A stretch of 64,000 nt of DNA from JACRIM01 sp038042195. GTDB lineage: Bacteria; Planctomycetota; Phycisphaerae; UBA1845; UTPLA1. This document shows, piece by piece, positions 49,724-61,074 of the stretch (position 1 is its first letter; every line of letters begins with the position of its first letter). Where the stretch lies: NCBI GenBank assembly GCA_038042195.1, contig JBBTET010000012.1, positions 1 through 64,000 of the forward strand. Direction: 5' to 3'. Position numbers and translations under genes: made by a program. The notes beneath the pieces are model-generated. The model did not search any database. It was not told the DNA's origin and worked only from the letters and a program-made list of their open reading frames with translations.

Positions 49724-50311
49724 ATGAAAAAGATCGTACTCATTGCGTGTTCGCTCCTGACCATCGGCGGCTGTTCGGGCCTTGAAGAGCCGTCGCCCTC
49801 CCGTGCCCGCAACGAAGGCTGGGCGACCATCCGCCTGCCGAACACCTCCCGCGCCGACGCCTTCGAGGCCGGCCAGTATGCCATGAAACAGTGGTTCCGC
49901 ATTGAACAGGTCTCCCCCGTGGACGGCCAGATTCGCAGCGCCATGGCCGAATACGACCAACGCGGCGGCACCGAGCGCATCCGCGACGCCGTCAAAACGA
50001 AAAATCGTATGCGCCGCTCGGCTAGCCTCTATGTTCAGGAGCAAGGCACCGACTGCATCGCCCGCTGTATCGTCCGCGTGCAACGCCTCGACACGGCCGA
50101 CCATCGCATCTACCGCGATACCAACCAATTCGTGGACTACCCCAACGAGACGCCCATCGACCGCGACGCCGGCATCACCGCTGAGCAGGATCAGGTGTGG
50201 ACCGACATGCCCAGGGACCGCCGACTGGAGACCGACATTTTGAACGTGCTGCGTAGTAAATTGGGGAAGCCCACGTCGTCGAGTTCGCCTTCGAGCGATT
50301 CACGCTCGTAA
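49724..50311 (+). CDS. Lipoprotein of unknown function
   Basis: 195 residues from MKKIVLIACSLLTIGGC, a clean lipoprotein signal (IGGC). The mature part has a basic/acidic mixture (YAMKQWFRIEQVSPVDGQIR, AVKTKNRMRRSASLYVQEQG) and a Ser-rich tail. I recognise no named family. The pattern of a Trp-Phe helix and strands with alternating hydrophobic residues (DCIARCIVRVQRLD) looks like a small beta-sandwich or ASMase-like accessory lipoprotein, but this is a guess. It precedes the propeller gene in the same direction. Confidence 0.7.
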   Translation: MKKIVLIACSLLTIGGCSGLEEPSPSRARNEGWATIRLPNTSRADAFEAGQYAMKQWFRIEQVSPVDGQIRSAMAEYDQRGGTERIRDAVKTKNRMRRSASLYVQEQGTDCIARCIVRVQRLDTADHRIYRDTNQFVDYPNETPIDRDAGITAEQDQVWTDMPRDRRLETDILNVLRSKLGKPTSSSSPSSDSRS

Positions 50312-50348
50312 TCATTCGCAAGGCCACCCACAAACGAGGAGTTTCCCC

Positions 50349-51620
50349 GTGCTGAATAGCCTGCCATGCCATCGGTTCATCGCCATGCGACTCGTATTTG
50401 GAATCATCGGGGTGATTGCATTGCCAACCGCCGCCTTCGCCCAATGGACTCAATGGGGCGGACCGACCCGCGACTTCAAGGCCGATGGCGTTAAGCTCGC
50501 TGACAAATGGCCCGAGGGTGGGCCGAAGAAACTTTGGAGCCGCGAGTTGGGCGAAGGCTACTCGGCGATCCTCGCTGACGAAGGCCTGCTCTACACCATG
50601 TATCACAAGGGCGACCGTGACTTTGTGATCGCGATGAAGGCGGAGGACGGCAAGACGAAGTGGGAATATGACTACGAGAACATCCCGCAGAAGGGCCAGG
50701 TGCTCGACTTCGGCAAAGGCCCAAACGCCACGCCGCTCATCATCGGCAAAAGCATTTACACCATCAGCTTTACCGGCAAGATGTTCCAGATCAACCGCGC
50801 CTCCGGTCAGTCGGGCTGGATGAAAGACCTCGTCGGTGAATATGGGGCGAAGGTGCAGGAGTTTGGTTACTCGGCCGCGCCGATTCAATACGGCAAGAAC
50901 ATCATCGTGCTCATCGGCGGCACGGAGACCGGCGTCGTTGCCTTCAATGCGGGCAGCGGTAAGGTGGAATGGAAAAGTCCGCCCTTCGACATCAGCTATG
51001 CTTCGCCGATCCAGATTACCGTCGATGGCGAGGATCAGATCATCTTCATGACCTCCACCGAGGTGGTCGGCATCTCCGCGAAGGATGGGACGTTTCGCTG
51101 GAAGCACGAGCACGCCAACCAATACAAGAACAACTGCTTCATGCCCCTCTGGGATGCCGGCCGCAAGCTGCTCTTCGTCACATCCCACACCGACGGCGGC
51201 ACGAGAGTATTGAAGATCGGCAAGAACAAGGACGCCTGGAAGGCCGACGAGGTCTGGTACGAGAAGAAAACAAAAATCTTCCACTCCACCGGCGTCCTCG
51301 TCGGCGACACCGTCTATGGCAGCCTGGGTGATCAGCCGCCGACCTTCCTTGCAGCAGTGAACATCCTGACCGGCGAAACAAAGTGGAAAGAGCGCGGCTT
51401 CCCCAAGGGCAACGTCATTCATGCCGACGGCAAGCTGATCATCCTCGACGAAGACGGCCAACTCGCTCTGGCAAAGGTCTCACCCGACAAGTGCGAGATC
51501 ATTTCGAAGGTGCAGCTATTGGAGAAGGTCGCATGGACCGTCCCCACGCTGGTGAAGGGCAAGCTCTACGTCCGCGACATGAAGAAGATTATGGCGCTGG
51601 ACGTGGGTGCAGGAATGTAG
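50349..51620 (+). CDS. Secreted PQQ-type beta-propeller protein
   Basis: 423 residues from a GTG with GAGGAG about 6 bases before it. A signal peptide (MRLVFGIIGVIALPTAAFA after a short leader) is followed by PQQ-like propeller blades: WTQWGGPTRDFKADG, DRDFVIAMKAEDGKTKWEYD, GTETGVVAFNAGSGKVEWKS, EVVGISAKDGTFRWKHEH, AVNILTGETKWKERG and KIMALDVGAGM. The repeated A-x-x-x-x-G-x-x-x-W pattern is typical. It may be a scaffold like BamB or a redox protein; no PQQ-binding residues are identifiable. Confidence 0.85.
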   Translation: MLNSLPCHRFIAMRLVFGIIGVIALPTAAFAQWTQWGGPTRDFKADGVKLADKWPEGGPKKLWSRELGEGYSAILADEGLLYTMYHKGDRDFVIAMKAEDGKTKWEYDYENIPQKGQVLDFGKGPNATPLIIGKSIYTISFTGKMFQINRASGQSGWMKDLVGEYGAKVQEFGYSAAPIQYGKNIIVLIGGTETGVVAFNAGSGKVEWKSPPFDISYASPIQITVDGEDQIIFMTSTEVVGISAKDGTFRWKHEHANQYKNNCFMPLWDAGRKLLFVTSHTDGGTRVLKIGKNKDAWKADEVWYEKKTKIFHSTGVLVGDTVYGSLGDQPPTFLAAVNILTGETKWKERGFPKGNVIHADGKLIILDEDGQLALAKVSPDKCEIISKVQLLEKVAWTVPTLVKGKLYVRDMKKIMALDVGAGM

Positions 51621-51633
51621 CTGCTGCGACGGC

Positions 51634-53907
51634 CTACTCATCCTCGTCGCTTTTTTCAACGGCCTTAGGCTTCTTGGCCTTTGTGTTGCTCTTTTTTGCC
51701 AGCCACTCTGTAGTTTCCTTGATGCACTTTTCCGCTCGCGACATGGGCGTGACAAACTCCACATGCGCATCGGTGAACAAAATGTTGATGCCTTCGCCTT
51801 GGTGGTTGCCCAGTTTTTCATACACCAACACATGCAGCCCTTCGTCGGACGTTTTTTGACCGGGTATGTATTCGTAGTCGGCGTTTAAGTTCCCAACCGT
51901 TGATCCGGTGCTCAGGCACACGAATTGTTGCTCGGTGCATACCTGCATGTCGAGCATTGCCTTAAAATTCGGCGGAAACGCATCATTGTGGTCAATGGCA
52001 TAGATGTACATTCCCTGTCCGATTCCTCGCAGGTTCGATGCGCAGACCGTCCGCTTCGACAATTCCCTGGCCCGCGACAGCGCAGGCAGGGCGATAGACA
52101 CAACCAGCGGAACGGAGCTCACGCCCACGAACGCGCTGGGGTTCACGGGCAGTGCTCCGTATGACAGTTGCACGTCGCAATTTGCGTCGCTGTGTGTCGT
52201 GGACACCTCTCCAAACAGATGCCGCGTGATGGCGTCGCGTGACGGGAACATGGAAATATCGAGTTTCAGTCCCTCGCCCTGCGCAGCGGACGCACCCATC
52301 TGCGCAAACAGCAACACAAACGGATAGAGCGACTCGAAACCGGACTTGGAATCAACATACGAGACCTGCGATCCCAGCGGGCCAAGCACCTTGCGGGCAG
52401 CGATGAAGTCGGGATGATTCAGAATTGACGACTCGCGCGGGCTGGACGCTGACAGCCGATCCAACGCCGCCATCACGCATTGGGGATACAAGCCGATGAC
52501 CACCCAGTTTTCGTGGCGTGTCCACGCCGGTGCAACGGGAAATGGAATGCCGGTCACGTTGGCGAACTCAATCTTATGCCCGAGATGCTCCATGGTTTTT
52601 ATGTTGAGATTCTCTTTACCGACTCGCTTGGCAATGCCTTTGACCAGCCTCCGAAGATTCGTCTGCAACTTCTCGGCGCTCGACGACTCTAACATCGCGG
52701 TGGTGCCGGTGAACCATAAGCCGCCGGCCTCCGGCGCATCATAAAGAACGACGGTATCGCCGATGAGTTGAACCATGCCGTCATTCAAACTAAAGCCGAT
52801 GTCGGCCTCAAAGTCCGTGATCCAATTCGTGACGTTGCCGCGGACTTCATCCTCCAGGAGGTCCATGCTTGATTGATATGCAGCGAGGGCGTTCGACAGG
52901 TCCACATTGGCCGCCCATGCCCACGACGCACTTCGCGGAATGATCGCCAAGTCATTTTCCGTGATCGACGCGACTGCACCGGAGGTTGATTCGCCCTCCG
53001 CCGGCGCGCGTTGAACCACCCAGCCACTCAGAATGCCCTCCTTGTGGTAATACGACTCGTAACAGATGAAATGCAGACGGCTAAGTTGCGCGGCGGCTGC
53101 GAATTGTTCAAACTGGTCCCTCGTTTCCGTGTTCTTGCCGAGCATGCGCTCCATGACCATTCGAGCGCGGGCAAGTGCGCCGGTAGCATCGAGATAGAGA
53201 GTGACGATACGCCCCTCGCTGCGACCACCGATCTTCTTGCGCGCGTCCGTCAGGCCGGCACATTTGGCAAGGCTGTCCTTCTCCGCTCCCTCAATTCGAT
53301 TGACGATGGCCTCAATCGTCTTGTCACCCAAGGCGATGATGAAATGTCCACTTACCGTGCCGTAATACAATCCACCCGGCAATGGAAGTGGTACTTGGCG
53401 AAACGCCTTACCGGCTACGGTCGCTTCTGTTCCGGCAGGCAGCCCCGCCACAGTCGCCAACGCTTCGACATCATGGGCGAGCTTCTCGGCGTCTGAGCCG
53501 GCCTTGCACACGATTGCCGCTTGGGCGAAGGGACCGTTGTCGTCCATTCCCGCGTCCAATACGGCGAGCGCGGTCGAATGCTGCCACAATGCGTTCAGGA
53601 CGCGCTTGATCGCTGCATTAGTTTCCGCCTGTTCGTCCGAACCTGAGTGCTTCTGTATGGCGTCGTTGACTGCTTTGGCAACACCCTCGACGAATCGTTG
53701 CACTTGTGGGTCGGAGACCAATTTTCCGTATGCCGTGGATTTGCGCGCCTCCGCCGTTTGGTCGTTTCCGTTTAGTGCGACATAGAGCAGTGTCGTCTCA
53801 GGAAACAGCGCGGCGAGGTCGGTCGGCTCGGCCGCGAGCTGGGGCGCGGGCAACAGCAACACGAAAGCCGTGAGAATCGAACGACGTATGGTGACGGACA
53901 GCGACAT
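51634..53907 (-). CDS. Large secreted protein with C-terminal pilin-like module
   Basis: 757 residues from MSLSVTIRRSILTAFVL, a signal peptide ending near QLAAEP; GGAGGAGG precedes the ATG by 5 bases. Residues about 25-540 resemble DUF3352-type exported proteins (FPETTLLYVALNGNDQ, GGLYYGTVSGHFIIALGD, VASITENDLAIIPRSASWAW). From about residue 590 comes a stretch matching Phycisphaerae prepilin cores without the leader: VPLVVSIALPALSRARELSK, CASNLRGIGQGMYIYAIDHN and, near the end, INILFTDAHVEFVTP, a DGHV-like tail. A Lys/Asp/Glu tail closes it. It is probably periplasmic; function unknown. Confidence 0.75.
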   Translation of the reverse strand: MSLSVTIRRSILTAFVLLLPAPQLAAEPTDLAALFPETTLLYVALNGNDQTAEARKSTAYGKLVSDPQVQRFVEGVAKAVNDAIQKHSGSDEQAETNAAIKRVLNALWQHSTALAVLDAGMDDNGPFAQAAIVCKAGSDAEKLAHDVEALATVAGLPAGTEATVAGKAFRQVPLPLPGGLYYGTVSGHFIIALGDKTIEAIVNRIEGAEKDSLAKCAGLTDARKKIGGRSEGRIVTLYLDATGALARARMVMERMLGKNTETRDQFEQFAAAAQLSRLHFICYESYYHKEGILSGWVVQRAPAEGESTSGAVASITENDLAIIPRSASWAWAANVDLSNALAAYQSSMDLLEDEVRGNVTNWITDFEADIGFSLNDGMVQLIGDTVVLYDAPEAGGLWFTGTTAMLESSSAEKLQTNLRRLVKGIAKRVGKENLNIKTMEHLGHKIEFANVTGIPFPVAPAWTRHENWVVIGLYPQCVMAALDRLSASSPRESSILNHPDFIAARKVLGPLGSQVSYVDSKSGFESLYPFVLLFAQMGASAAQGEGLKLDISMFPSRDAITRHLFGEVSTTHSDANCDVQLSYGALPVNPSAFVGVSSVPLVVSIALPALSRARELSKRTVCASNLRGIGQGMYIYAIDHNDAFPPNFKAMLDMQVCTEQQFVCLSTGSTVGNLNADYEYIPGQKTSDEGLHVLVYEKLGNHQGEGINILFTDAHVEFVTPMSRAEKCIKETTEWLAKKSNTKAKKPKAVEKSDEDE

Positions 53908-54036
53908 GCAGCCTCCTCCTCGTGGGTTGCAGCCGGCCTGGTCGAACTCGACGATGGTTGATCGGGCGAAGCCCCTGCCCACAGCCTCCATTTTATACCA
54001 ACGGTACCGATGACCGGCAAATGACAAGCCTCGCTG

Positions 54037-55041
54037 TCAGACCTTCACCACCACAATCCCATACGGTGATTCGAGTTTCGTGTTGGGTCCGTTGATCGTC
54101 GTCACGGATTGGATCGATAAGAATGGCGGCACGCCGACGGTTTGGATGACGTGGACCGAGTTGCTGCCGAAGTCAGCGACATAAATGACCGGCGGCGTCA
54201 CGTCGGTGTCGAAGTAGATCCCACCGGTGTAGGAGATCGGGTCATTGATCTGGCCGACCCATGCCGTGTCGCCCGAGGCGGCGGAATGGTAAGTATTGAT
54301 GCCCGATGGCATGCCCAGCAGGATCGACGCGCTGCCGTATGCGATCGACTGTGTGTTGCCGCCGGGGTTGAACGAGCGCGTCGGGAACTGATCGCCAGTT
54401 TGACCTGGAGCAAAGAGCGCGACCGTTCCGCCGAACGCGTTCGCCACGAACAGATCGCGGGCCTCGTCGAGAGCAAGTCCGACCGGCACGGTGATGCCTG
54501 TGTTCGCGCCGGCGATCTTGTAATCCGGCGCGGTGGCGTCGTTGCCGAAGTGGAACACGCCGGCTGTGCCGCCGAGTCCGCCCAGCGTGGGACAGTTCGA
54601 CACGAAGACTTCATCGGTGTTGGCGATGACGATACCCTCGGGCGAGCCCATGTCAGCGTCGGCGAGGATGCGAGTGGGGGTGATGTTGCCGTTACCAGTG
54701 AGCGGATAAACCGTGACGGTGCCGGCACTGCGATTGCAAACATACAATTTACCTTCGCTATCGCGGGCAATACCGAGCGGGCCACCGATGCCGGTCGCTT
54801 CGCCGGAGATGGTGCGGATAGGGGCCGCGTCACCGGATGCGTCGAGCGAATAGACCGTGATCGACTTGCCGCCGAAGTTGGAGACGTAGATCCCCTTGCG
54901 ATCGCCTTGGTCGCTACCCGTGTCGCCGGTCGGCGTGGTCGGGCAGCCCGACATCCCCGTCATGCCGGTCATTCCCATGAAGAAGGGCAGCGCGAGTACC
55001 ACCAGTGTCGATCCCCATTTTCGTTTCATCATTGAAGTCAT
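54037..55041 (-). CDS. NHL-type beta-propeller lipoprotein
   Basis: 334 residues from MTSMMKRKWGSTLVVLAL. A lipoprotein signal with repeated MTGMTGMSGC (the last Cys following MSG) is followed by propeller repeats: IYVSNFGGKSITVYSLDASG, LYVCNRSAGTVTVYPLTGNG, VFVSNCPTLGGLGG, LFVANAFGGTVALFAPGQTG and IYVADFGSNSVHVIQTVG. This is an NHL/YVTN-like six- or seven-blade propeller. It is anchored in the membrane and probably binds protein or polysaccharide. CAGGAGATCG precedes the ATG. Confidence 0.8.
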   Translation of the reverse strand: MTSMMKRKWGSTLVVLALPFFMGMTGMTGMSGCPTTPTGDTGSDQGDRKGIYVSNFGGKSITVYSLDASGDAAPIRTISGEATGIGGPLGIARDSEGKLYVCNRSAGTVTVYPLTGNGNITPTRILADADMGSPEGIVIANTDEVFVSNCPTLGGLGGTAGVFHFGNDATAPDYKIAGANTGITVPVGLALDEARDLFVANAFGGTVALFAPGQTGDQFPTRSFNPGGNTQSIAYGSASILLGMPSGINTYHSAASGDTAWVGQINDPISYTGGIYFDTDVTPPVIYVADFGSNSVHVIQTVGVPPFLSIQSVTTINGPNTKLESPYGIVVVKV

Positions 55042-55208
55042 AAAGCGATCTCCTGGTTCATGAATGGCGAGGCGTTGCGTGCGACAATTCCGCTTTATTG
55101 GCACTCGGCGCGAATCACTCCGCCACAACCCATAGATGGCGTTTTGCATCTTCTGACAGAATCCGTGCGGTGCAGCGATTTTTCACCGGCCTCCCCCAAC
55201 GTGATAAG

Positions 55209-55808
55209 ATGGACGGCATGTTGGGCCAGACAACAACCCATGCCTCGCTGCTGGCGCGCCTCTCGGTCGGAGCCGATAAAGGCGCGTGGGCCGAGTTCTT
55301 CGACCGCTATGCTGAATTGATTCGCAGCTTTGCCCGCCGGCAAGGGGTCCAGGCCGCCGAGTGCGACGACGTGCTGCAAGACGTCCTTGTCGCCCTCTCC
55401 AGCGCCATGCCCGGTTTCGTCTATGACCCGGCAAAGGGCAAGTTTCGCTCCTATCTCAAGACGGCCACCCTTCGCGTGATTTATCGAAGATCGTGTCAGA
55501 ACAAGGGCGCGGTCTCGCTAGAGAATGTGGAGGCGCTGACCTCGGCCGGCGCTGTCGACGAGGCTGTCGAGTCGCAGTGGGAAGCTGAGTGGCGGCAATA
55601 TCACCTTCGACTCGCCATGAAGACAGTCAGCGCGGAGTTCAACCGGACCGACATGCAGGCCTTCGAGAAATACGGATTGGCCGGCGAGGACGTGAAAGTG
55701 ACGGCTGAGTCGCTGGGCCTGAGCGTCGATCAGGTCTATCAGGCCAAGTCGCGCATCCTCCGACGGCTCGGTGAGGTGATCGAATTGCAAGTGCAAGAAG
55801 AAGGCTGA
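55209..55808 (+). CDS. ECF-type sigma-70 factor
   Basis: 199 residues from MDGMLGQTTTHASLLARL. Region 2 is AWAEFFDRYAELIRSFARRQ with AAECDDVLQDVLVALSSA, and region 4 is FEKYGLAGEDVKVTAESLGL followed by SVDQVYQAKSRILRRLGEV. The factor belongs to the small ECF group of planctomycetes that is genetically coupled to protein kinases. It lies 15 bases before the Ser/Thr kinase gene in the same direction, so the kinase probably regulates it. The upstream frame extension to 55098 lacks any conserved region and is not used. Confidence 0.88.
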   Translation: MDGMLGQTTTHASLLARLSVGADKGAWAEFFDRYAELIRSFARRQGVQAAECDDVLQDVLVALSSAMPGFVYDPAKGKFRSYLKTATLRVIYRRSCQNKGAVSLENVEALTSAGAVDEAVESQWEAEWRQYHLRLAMKTVSAEFNRTDMQAFEKYGLAGEDVKVTAESLGLSVDQVYQAKSRILRRLGEVIELQVQEEG

Positions 55809-55823
55809 TCAGAGTCAACGCCC

Positions 55824-58478
<2,655 letters not shown>

Positions 58479-58516
58479 GACACCGCCCCGCTTGGAATAA
58501 GATGCCCACCCCTGTT

Positions 58517-58603
58517 GGAGAGGTGTCCGAGTGGCTGAAGGAGCCGCATTCGAAATGCGGTCTGCGGGAAACTGCAGCGGGGGTTCGAATCCCTCCCTCT
58601 CCG
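58517..58603 (+). tRNA. tRNA-Ser (anticodon CGA)
   Basis: The acceptor stem GGAGAGG pairs with CCTCTCC, the discriminator base is G, and CCA is not encoded. The anticodon stem CCGCA/TGCGG encloses loop TTCGAAA with anticodon CGA at 58551-58553. A long variable arm and a T arm with GGGTTCGAATCCC follow. Length 87 bases, as for a class II serine tRNA reading UCG. It lies just outside the kinase gene and at the edge of a lower-GC gene cluster. Confidence 0.97.
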
Positions 58604-59046
58604 TTTCTCATTCCCGACGCAGTTCGGTAAGTGCAGATTTGGCCGTCAGTTGGCTCAACTTTCGATCTCTTCGTCCGATCCTTCCGGTGCATAGATGGTG
58701 CATGCTTTGTGCGCCGGACGTTATCCACGTGATAACTCATACGCTTCTTAAGCGACGCAGAAGATCCCGCGTTGGGCAGGTATCGCTCTATGCCCATCGC
58801 GTGAATGTGTGTCATGTTTCTTCGTAAGTCAATACGGGCCGTCCGAGCCCGCCGACGACCGGTCGGACAGAATAATCCGTTGTATGAATAGGGGCATGTT
58901 CGGATGAGCAGGTCACCTCGACCATTTCTGTTCGGCCGAAATCGCGGGTGATCGACCAACTGAAGTTCCTTTGGAAAGAAGTGTGGTTTGGTTGACTGGA
59001 GACGATATTCACATACGCGGAACTCGATAAGGCTTCGGGATAAGCA
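58604..59046. other. Gene-free region of 443 bases after the tRNA
   Basis: Frames of 80-98 codons exist here on both strands, but none has a ribosome site, conserved composition or recognisable domain. I see no repeat of the tRNA 3' end and no integrase. It is best read as spacer between the tRNA and the minus-strand cluster. Confidence 0.6.
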
Positions 59047-59919
59047 CTACACAAGCCTCTTGCGTATCATTCGTAGTTCCTGCCGACGTTTGGCGTTTGG
59101 CTTGGGGTAAGTCATTTGTAGCCCATTGAAAACGTCGAGGATGATCCCCGAAATGATCAGCCGAGCGTTTTCTTTATCGTCTGCTGGAACAACATACCAG
59201 GGTGCAGCCTTTGTGCTCGTTGCACTCAGGCACTCCTCATAAGCCTTCATGTAGTGCTTCCAGTACTTTCTCTCCTCAACGTCGGCAAGATTGACTTTCC
59301 AGTTCTTGTCCGGCTCATCAATGCGTTGAAGGAAGCGCTTTCGCTGTTCTTCCTTCGAAAGGTGAAGGAAAAACTTGATGATTCGCGTTCCGTTTCGGTA
59401 GAGATGATCTTCCAAGTTTACGATGGAGTGATACCGTTCCTGCCAGACCGTTTTCTTGTCGGCCAACTTGTCGGGCAGACCTTGGGAGCGCAGGATCTCC
59501 GGATGCACCCGAACGATCAGCACTTCCTCGTAATAGGAACGGTTGAAGATGCCGATGCGGCCACGTTCAGGGAGAGATCGGGTGGTGCGCCAAAGAAAAT
59601 CGTGATCCAGCTCCTCGGCGCTGGGCTGCTTGAAACTAAAAACCTGACAGCCTTGCGGACTGATGCCCGACATTACGTGTCGGATGGCTCCGTCCTTGCC
59701 GGCGGCATCCATCCCCTGAAAAATCAGCAGTACGGCATAGCTGTTGGTCGCGTAGTGAAGTCGTTGCAGCGAGGTCAGTTCCTCGATCTTCGCTTCGAGG
59801 AGTTTGCGGTATTGCTTCCTTGTCTGATAAGTTGGCTTCACACGTGTCGGCCACGCTTGGAGGTGGACCCTTTTCCGCGTGGACACACGGTAATCATTTG
59901 AATTGAGTTTCATCTTCAT
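59047..59919 (-). CDS. Polyphosphate kinase 2 family protein
   Basis: 290 residues. PPK2 features: the Walker A-like AVLLIFQGMDAAGKDGAIRH (about 62-81), VFSFKQPSAEELDHDFLWR, Walker B-like GRIGIFNRSYYEEVLIVRVH, the lid-region motif EEQRKRFLQRIDEPDKNWKV, and AYEECLSATSTKAAPWYVVP. Such single-domain PPK2 enzymes transfer phosphate between polyphosphate and nucleoside mono- or diphosphates. Which nucleotide is used cannot be told. It is 171 bases downstream of the GH130 gene and reads as the last member of the cluster. The ATG at 59919 has a weak ribosome site (CAGGGC). Confidence 0.92.
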   Translation of the reverse strand: MKMKLNSNDYRVSTRKRVHLQAWPTRVKPTYQTRKQYRKLLEAKIEELTSLQRLHYATNSYAVLLIFQGMDAAGKDGAIRHVMSGISPQGCQVFSFKQPSAEELDHDFLWRTTRSLPERGRIGIFNRSYYEEVLIVRVHPEILRSQGLPDKLADKKTVWQERYHSIVNLEDHLYRNGTRIIKFFLHLSKEEQRKRFLQRIDEPDKNWKVNLADVEERKYWKHYMKAYEECLSATSTKAAPWYVVPADDKENARLIISGIILDVFNGLQMTYPKPNAKRRQELRMIRKRLV

Positions 59920-60090
59920 GCCCTGTGGAGTTCTCTTGCGTTGATAGACGAGCCGCCTCGCCTTCGATGCCGGAGCGGCTGCATATGTTTGATGTTCGAC
60001 TAAGGGGAGATGTTGTGTGTTGGTGAGGCAAGGGCGCTACGTTTATTACTGCCATGATGTCCCGAATTCCTGCTGGACCTTCTATGAAGC

Positions 60091-61074
60091 TCAGGCCCGT
60101 CCCTCCATTGGCTCGGGGCACTTTCGCAAATAGTCAAGGAGCACTGAGACCTGGGCCGTCGCCAGAGCCAGACATGAATCGGCACCGCCGTAGTACATAC
60201 GAATTGTGCCGCTCACCTTGTCGAGGATCCAACCACAGGGAAAGACCACGTCGCCCACATCACCTTGGCGCTCATAGGGCGCCTCCGGAGCGAAGATCCA
60301 ATCGTCGCTACGACGAAGAACACGGCACGGGTTTTCCAGGTCCAGCAACGCCAGCCCCAGACGATACAGACAGCCACCGGCGGTATGCCGCACGCCGTGG
60401 TAAAGGATGAGCCAACCTTCCGGTGTTTCCAGTGGTGGAGGGGAGAGACCAATCTTGTTGGCGTCCCACCATGCGCCACGCCGAGCGTGAAGCAGGATTT
60501 GGTGGTCTCCCCAATGAATCAGATCTGGTGAGTAGGAAAGCCAGATGTGGGCACCTGAGCTGCCCGCGGAGACCGGTCGATGGATCATCGCATACCGACC
60601 TCCGAATCGACGTGGGAACACCGCGGCATCCTTGTCCTCGGGCGGCATGACCGGGCCCAAACGGGTAAAGGAGGTGAAGCCTTTAGTTCGCGCGAGTGAT
60701 ACCAGCGGGCCACTCGGCGAGAATGCGGTGTATGCGATGATCCATTCCTGACGATCTTCAACCCAGGTCAGGCGGGGATCCTCCACGCCCCACGCCTCCT
60801 CGGAATGATGCTCGAGGTCGGGGGCAAAGCTCGGTTTGGAATCAATCTGCCAATTAGTCACGCCGTTGTTGCTGCGTGCGACGGTTAGGTGTGAATGACC
60901 CCGGCGGTCTTCGACGCGCACGAGCAATACGGTTTCATCGCCTATCTGACAGGCACCCGCATTGAACACCGTGTGGGCCGGATAGGGCCAGTCGTCTGCG
61001 CAAAGGATCGGATTCTCGGCATGACGATTAAAAAGAACTGGGTACAAACTCGGACGCTTCGATTCACGATACAT
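60091..61074 (-). CDS. GH130-family glycoside phosphorylase-like protein
   Basis: 327 residues from MYRESKRPSLYPVLFNRHAE. The five-blade beta-propeller of GH130 is seen: NPILCADDWPYPAHTVFNAG, LVRVEDRRGHSHLTVARS, the catalytic Asp region WGVEDPRLTWVED, YSPDLIHWGDHQILL and DVGDVVFPCGWILDKVSG. Members are mannosyl- or mannoside phosphorylases, or hydrolases, acting on beta-1,4 (or 1,2) mannosides. AAGGAAA lies ahead of the ATG. Its first 11 bases overlap the end of the preceding gene, so the two are translationally coupled. Confidence 0.88.
   Translation of the reverse strand: MYRESKRPSLYPVLFNRHAENPILCADDWPYPAHTVFNAGACQIGDETVLLVRVEDRRGHSHLTVARSNNGVTNWQIDSKPSFAPDLEHHSEEAWGVEDPRLTWVEDRQEWIIAYTAFSPSGPLVSLARTKGFTSFTRLGPVMPPEDKDAAVFPRRFGGRYAMIHRPVSAGSSGAHIWLSYSPDLIHWGDHQILLHARRGAWWDANKIGLSPPPLETPEGWLILYHGVRHTAGGCLYRLGLALLDLENPCRVLRRSDDWIFAPEAPYERQGDVGDVVFPCGWILDKVSGTIRMYYGGADSCLALATAQVSVLLDYLRKCPEPMEGRA

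Noticed and set aside
50175..51461. 428-codon minus-strand frame opposite the propeller gene
   Set aside because: Mirror of a plus-strand gene with signal peptide and propeller repeats; no motif of its own.
54142..55035. 297-codon plus-strand frame opposite the NHL lipoprotein
   Set aside because: Asp/Arg/Val-rich shadow; the minus strand has the signal peptide, lipobox and repeats.
58812..59054. 80-codon minus-strand frame after the tRNA
   Set aside because: No ribosome site or domain; it overlaps the PPK2 gene end.
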